DNA from: Fibrobacter sp. UWB4
Lineage (GTDB): Bacteria > Fibrobacterota > Fibrobacteria > Fibrobacterales > Fibrobacteraceae
Direction: 5' to 3'
DNA: 64,000 nt
Assembly: GCF_002210345.1 (NCBI RefSeq)
Contig: NZ_MWQI01000001.1
Coordinates: 248,001 to 312,000 of the forward strand
Under the pieces are notes generated by a model. It worked only from the letters and a program-made list of their open reading frames with translations. It was not told where the DNA came from and ran no database searches. This document shows positions 60,213-64,000 of this stretch, one piece after another; the first letter of the stretch is position 1; the number at the start of each line of letters is the position of its first letter. A program made the translations under genes and the position numbers.

Positions 60213-60250
60213 CAAAAAGACCTGCAACTTCCGTTGCAGGCCTTTTAAAC
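60213..60250. terminator. Bidirectional terminator-like hairpin
   Basis: CCTGCAA, loop CTTCCG, TTGCAGG, flanked by AAAA and TTTT. It lies at the outer edge of the fusA downstream array. Confidence 0.65.
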
Positions 60251-60281
60251 TTTCGAGAAATCTCGACTTTTTGGGGATTTC

Positions 60282-60582
60282 GTGAGCAAAAAGAAGCTCC
60301 CGGTATGAACCGGGAGCTTCTTGCGAGAGCGAGGGGCCGACGGAGGTTCTTTGCCTGCGTTTAGACCTGAGCGGTCATTTCTGTGAGCAAAAAGAAACCC
60401 TCGGTATTAACCGAGGGTTTCTTGCGAGAGGAACGGCAGTGAAGTAATTTCTTACTTAAGTCTAGCCGTTCCGGTCGTATTTGTGAGCGATAAAAAAGCC
60501 CCCGGTATTAACCGGGAGCTTTTTAGCGAGAGCGAGGGGCTGAAGGAGTTATTTAGCCTGCTTTTAGCCCCGAGCGGTCGTG
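60282..60582 (-). repeat. Three tandem 100-bp units with hairpins downstream of fusA
   Basis: Units begin (plus strand) at GTGAGC, positions 60282, 60383 and 60483. Each has a terminator-like hairpin with the same TATTAA-type loop but different stems (GCTCCCGG, ACCCTCGG, GCCCCCGG with their complements), then a second stem (GGAACGGC/GCCGTTCC in unit 2, GGGGCT/AGCCCC in unit 3). T-runs lie on the fusA strand, so the array would act as repeated terminators. The unit edges (GCGAGAG, CGGTC) are conserved. Confidence 0.8.
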
Positions 60583-62712
60583 TTAGGCTCTTGCCTTGAC
60601 CTTGTCGCCGTACTTCTTGATGAGTTCTTCCTGGATGTTCTTCGGAACCGGGAGGTACTTGCAGAATTCCATCGTGAATTCAGCCTTACCCTGGGTCATG
60701 GAACGGAGGTCCGTAGCATAACCGAACATTTCGGAAAGCGGAACTTCAGCAGTAATCGTGGTCATGCCGAGTTCTTCGGAAGTACCAACGATGCTACCAC
60801 GACGCTGGGAAACGTTACCCACGACACCGCCCTGGAATTCGGTCGGGGTCTGGATTTCGACCTTCATGATCGGTTCGAGGATCTGAGCGCCTGCCTTAGC
60901 GAAAGCTTCGCGGAAGGCCATACGGGCAGCAACCTGGAACGCCATATCAGAGGAGTCGACCGGGTGGAATGCACCATCCTGGACTTCCATTTCGATACCA
61001 ACAACCGGGAAGCCGATGAGGGAACCTGCTTCCATGCAGCTCTGGAAACCCTTATCGCAAGACGGGATGTATTCCTTCGGAATACGGCCACCGACGACGG
61101 AGTTGACGAAGTTGTAGACCTTTTCCTGGTCGCCTTCGACAGCCATCGGACGCATTTCGCCGACGACCTTAGCGTACTGACCAGAACCACCGGTCTGCTT
61201 CTTGTGGGTGTAGTCGAACTTGGCCGGGCGGGTGATGGTTTCGCGGTAAGCAACCTGCGGAGCACCAGTCGTCACGTCGCACTTGTATTCACGGCGCATA
61301 CGTTCGATATAAACGTCAAGGTGGAGTTCGCCCATACCCTTGATGATGGTCTGACCAGATTCCTTGTCCACTTCGACCTGGAACGTCGGGTCTTCCTTCG
61401 TGAAGCGGTTGAGGGCCTTGGACATGTTGTCGAGGTCGTCACGGTTCTTGGCTTCAATAACAAGTTCGATAACCGGGTTAGGAACGTGCATAGAAGTCAT
61501 GTTGTAGTGGTTCTTGCCATCCGTGAATGTCGTACCGGATGCGCAGTCGATACCGAACAGAGCAACGATGTCGCCTGCACCGGCTTCGGTGATATCCACC
61601 ATTTCGTCAGCGTGCATACGGACGAGACGGCCAACGGAAACCTTCTTGCCGGTTGCCATGTTGGTGATCATGTCGCCCTTCTTGAGGGTACCCTGGTAAA
61701 CGCGGACGTAGGTGAGCTGGCCATAGCGGTCGTTCACGAGCTTGAATGCGTAGCAGACGAGCGGTGCGTTGTCTTCGGACTTGAGAACAACTTCAGCTTC
61801 GTTGTTGTCGAGGTCGAGAGCCTTGTTTTCAACGTCGGTCGGGCACGGGAGGAAGTCGATAACACCGTCGAGGAGCTTCTGGACACCAATGTTCTTGTGA
61901 GCAGAACCCATGAACACCGGAGTGATGTCGAGACGGATGGTAGCTTCGCGGATGACCTTCTTGAGGAGGTTCTTGTCGATCTGGTCGACACCGTATTCGC
62001 CTTCCATAGCCTTTTCCATGACTTCGTCGCTGTAGTCAGCGCAGCAGTCAACGAGCTTTTCACGGTATTCGTTAGCCTGGTCGACGAGTTCTGCCGGGAT
62101 TTCCTTTTCGATCATGTCGTCGCCATTGTCGCCTTCGAAGTAGTATGCCTTCATTTCGAGAAGGTCGACCACGCCCTTAAGATTGGATTCCAAACCTATA
62201 GGAATCTGCATGACGCACGGCTTGTGGTTGAGCTTTTCCTTGAGCATGACTGCAACGCGGAGCGGATTTGCACCAGAGCGGTCGCACTTGTTCACGAACA
62301 CGACGCGCGGCACATGGTAACGGCGCATTTGGCGGTCAACGGTAATAGACTGGGACTGGACGCCTTCAACGCCAGTGAGGACGAGGATAGCACCGTCCAA
62401 CACGCGGAGAGAACGTTCCACTTCGATCGTGAAGTCCACGTGCCCCGGGGTATCGATGATGTTGATGGAGTCCTTTTCACCGGTCTTGGTGTGAGTCCAG
62501 TTTGCAAACGTAGCGGCAGACTGAATCGTGATGCCGCGTTCGCGTTCAAGTTCCATGGAGTCCATCGTGGCACCGACGCCGTCTTTACCACGAACTTCGT
62601 GGATAGCGTGGATACGCTTTGTGAAGTAGAGGATACGTTCGGTAAGAGTTGTCTTACCGGAGTCGATGTGAGCAGAAATACCAATATTTCTGTGCTGCTG
62701 AATGTCTTTCAT
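60583..62712 (-). CDS. fusA: Translation elongation factor G
   Basis: A 709-residue GTPase driving ribosomal translocation. G1 is AHIDSGKTT (Ser, where classical EF-G has Ala), switch RGITIQSA, G3 DTPGHVDF, G4 NKCD; domains II-V follow with normal length. The Ser form and [12 protein letters not shown] resemble the spdEFG1 and mitochondrial-type EF-G1 group rather than the common bacterial EF-G. It is outside any str operon here. A long open frame on the opposite strand is a codon-bias artefact. A hairpin array ends the transcript. Confidence 0.95.
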   Translation of the reverse strand: MKDIQQHRNIGISAHIDSGKTTLTERILYFTKRIHAIHEVRGKDGVGATMDSMELERERGITIQSAATFANWTHTKTGEKDSINIIDTPGHVDFTIEVERSLRVLDGAILVLTGVEGVQSQSITVDRQMRRYHVPRVVFVNKCDRSGANPLRVAVMLKEKLNHKPCVMQIPIGLESNLKGVVDLLEMKAYYFEGDNGDDMIEKEIPAELVDQANEYREKLVDCCADYSDEVMEKAMEGEYGVDQIDKNLLKKVIREATIRLDITPVFMGSAHKNIGVQKLLDGVIDFLPCPTDVENKALDLDNNEAEVVLKSEDNAPLVCYAFKLVNDRYGQLTYVRVYQGTLKKGDMITNMATGKKVSVGRLVRMHADEMVDITEAGAGDIVALFGIDCASGTTFTDGKNHYNMTSMHVPNPVIELVIEAKNRDDLDNMSKALNRFTKEDPTFQVEVDKESGQTIIKGMGELHLDVYIERMRREYKCDVTTGAPQVAYRETITRPAKFDYTHKKQTGGSGQYAKVVGEMRPMAVEGDQEKVYNFVNSVVGGRIPKEYIPSCDKGFQSCMEAGSLIGFPVVGIEMEVQDGAFHPVDSSDMAFQVAARMAFREAFAKAGAQILEPIMKVEIQTPTEFQGGVVGNVSQRRGSIVGTSEELGMTTITAEVPLSEMFGYATDLRSMTQGKAEFTMEFCKYLPVPKNIQEELIKKYGDKVKARA

Positions 62713-62819
62713 ATTTTTATTCCACTAATGGAGTTGATGTTATTGAATGTTGCGCCCAAAAATAGAAAAATTTGGGGGGAACTCAAGGGCGGTTTTTCAT
62801 TTGATAGTATAAATGAGGG

Positions 62820-64000
62820 CTAAAATGGGTAAAATTTGCGTTTTTGCACAATCTGGTAGACTAAAAATCCCGTTACAATAGAGATTCCTGTCCATATGGC
62901 AAGTGAACGAAATGACATCCAAGGACCCAAATTCATGAAATAGCGCTGGGATATTCCGTAATAATCGTTAATAACAAGGGAATATGCAAATCCATCGATG
63001 TTTAGTGGTATGTAAAAATGACTCAGGGCGATTTGCAAGGCGAGTAACGCTGCGACAGTCTTTGCGCTTAGGTTTGTTTTGTCGAGGGTGTCGCCGAGCG
63101 GGACAAGAATCAAAGGGAGTAGCGGAATGATATGCCTAGCCTCGCTGTCGATAGCAAAGAACATGAAGACGAGGAATGCAAGTGCGTAGCCGGGACTCCG
63201 ATTGAAAATGTTCTTTGAAAAATCGCGGAACAGAAAAATCACAAGTAGCGGCAAGATACCGAAATAGCAGATATGCGAGACCGGTGTGATGAACGGATAC
63301 TTGAGCGGGCGTAAAAAGGCTTGGAGGATAAATGCGACTTCACTAAAAAAGAATTTGTCATTCGCATGTGCGTGGAGGTAAAGAATGATTGCGATGAAGG
63401 GGATGAGGATCATCGCCAATTTTTTCCACAGGGACTGGCGGATAAATTCACGGGCGTATGTGGACGGGGTGTAGATGTGGCCGTCGCAGTTTCGAAGGAC
63501 GATGTAGAGGAAAGCACTCCAGGCAATAGCGTTTACGACGAGTAAAGGCTGGGATGCAGGGATGAACAGCATGCTTTCGAGAAGCTGCTGCTTGTGTAGC
63601 AGGTAGAGCGCGGCAACAGCTCCGACAGAAAGTAACGGAAGCGTTAGGGCGAGAAGTTTCCCGGTGTGGATCTTTAGGTAGTGTGCGTCTTGTGAAAAAG
63701 GTTTATTGAAAAAGTAAAGGAGCCAAATGATGTAGGAGACTGTTGGCCATGTAAAAATGCCCAAAAATGAAATGGCGATTGCCAGCATGTTTTTTTGCCG
63801 CAGCAAATAATAAAAGGACACAAGGAAAATCGTATTTGCGAAGGCGTCCGTCTGAAATATTTCGTAGCCGCAGTTTTTGAGTATGAAATGATTGAAAAAG
63901 AAACACCCAAAGATTAAAGCCGAGGTCGTCTGTTTCCAGGCGCACAGCTTTGTGAGCTTGAAGAAAAATAATATCAGAATGGCGAGATTGCAAAAATGGA
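62820..64000 (-). CDS. Polytopic membrane protein, possibly a GT-C-type glycosyltransferase, partial
   Basis: Open minus-strand frame to the right edge, at least 392 residues, with 9-11 hydrophobic segments. The N-terminal part visible (CGYEIFQTDAFANTIFLVSF then YYLLRQKNMLAIAISFLGIF) recalls the first loops and helices of GT-C mannosyltransferase-like proteins, and DSEARHIIPLLPLILVPLG near the end resembles their later helices. No catalytic Asp-Asp or DxD pair can be assigned with confidence. The gene start lies beyond the window; GTG 63821 is only an internal codon. Downstream lies fusA on the same strand. Confidence 0.6.
   Translation of the reverse strand, partial: HFCNLAILILFFFKLTKLCAWKQTTSALIFGCFFFNHFILKNCGYEIFQTDAFANTIFLVSFYYLLRQKNMLAIAISFLGIFTWPTVSYIIWLLYFFNKPFSQDAHYLKIHTGKLLALTLPLLSVGAVAALYLLHKQQLLESMLFIPASQPLLVVNAIAWSAFLYIVLRNCDGHIYTPSTYAREFIRQSLWKKLAMILIPFIAIILYLHAHANDKFFFSEVAFILQAFLRPLKYPFITPVSHICYFGILPLLVIFLFRDFSKNIFNRSPGYALAFLVFMFFAIDSEARHIIPLLPLILVPLGDTLDKTNLSAKTVAALLALQIALSHFYIPLNIDGFAYSLVINDYYGISQRYFMNLGPWMSFRSLAIWTGISIVTGFLVYQIVQKRKFYPF

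Noticed and set aside
60282-60582. The fusA downstream array as integron attC sites
   Set aside because: No integrase, no cassette genes between units, and the hairpins carry terminator T-runs.
60580-62823. Plus-strand open frame of 747 residues opposite fusA
   Set aside because: It mirrors strong fusA codon bias, has no ribosome site and no protein-like domain; fusA on the other strand has every GTPase motif.

Overview
The window looks like a chromosome segment of a Fibrobacter species, close to F. succinogenes. Three things point there: Ser-rich linkers in secreted proteins, C-terminal sorting domains of the type IX secretion kind, and a TIGR02147-type regulator coded next to a lipoprotein. 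This is inference from gene content; no rRNA is present. Many start codons lack a Shine-Dalgarno site and sit 6-7 bases after a TAnnTTTG-like box, as expected for leaderless transcripts in a relative of the Bacteroidota.

Layout. 1-8.4 kb: a SWIM-domain protein running off the left edge, an NhaC-type antiporter, an MMPL/RND-type exporter, an aspartoacylase-like enzyme, an acidic unknown and a HAD phosphatase. 8.4-9.0 kb: a tRNA-Gly(CCC) followed by two copies of a palindrome-rich 207-bp unit. 9.0-14.0 kb: a secreted protein, NudC, arginine decarboxylase (SpeA) and a carboxynorspermidine dehydrogenase-like protein; the last two suggest polyamine synthesis. 14.0-14.8 kb: palindromic repeats only. 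14.8-27.7 kb: a defence island, in order hsdR, fic, hsdM, hsdS, an Mrr-nuclease/STAND ATPase, DUF4238, DUF2971, a PIN-GNAT-EVE-like fusion and an ASCH protein, all on the plus strand and closely packed. 27.8-39.6 kb: a secreted two-module protein, rubrerythrin, a regulator/lipoprotein pair, an IS200-like element abutting cysK, CotH, RlmB, 5-formyl-THF cyclo-ligase and RNase D. 39.7-41.3 kb: a nuclease-like gene between 263-bp direct repeats. 41.3-64 kb: trpS, envelope proteins, rpsF-rpsR-rplI, an MBG-repeat surface protein, a paired RND efflux system, dprA and a DivIC-like gene, mazG, two lipoproteins, a hairpin array, fusA and a polytopic membrane protein running off the right edge.

The most unusual content is (1) the composite defence island, especially the PIN-GNAT-EVE/ASCH pair and the Mrr-STAND gene, (2) short palindromic elements inserted in frame in hsdS (twice, at matching sites), hsdM and the HAD gene, with compensating stem changes, (3) the nuclease gene flanked by long direct repeats, (4) 7-bp tandem repeats at eight or more gene boundaries, (5) a 12-bp tandem array that forms the leader of fic, and (6) tandem hairpin arrays downstream of tRNA-Gly and fusA.
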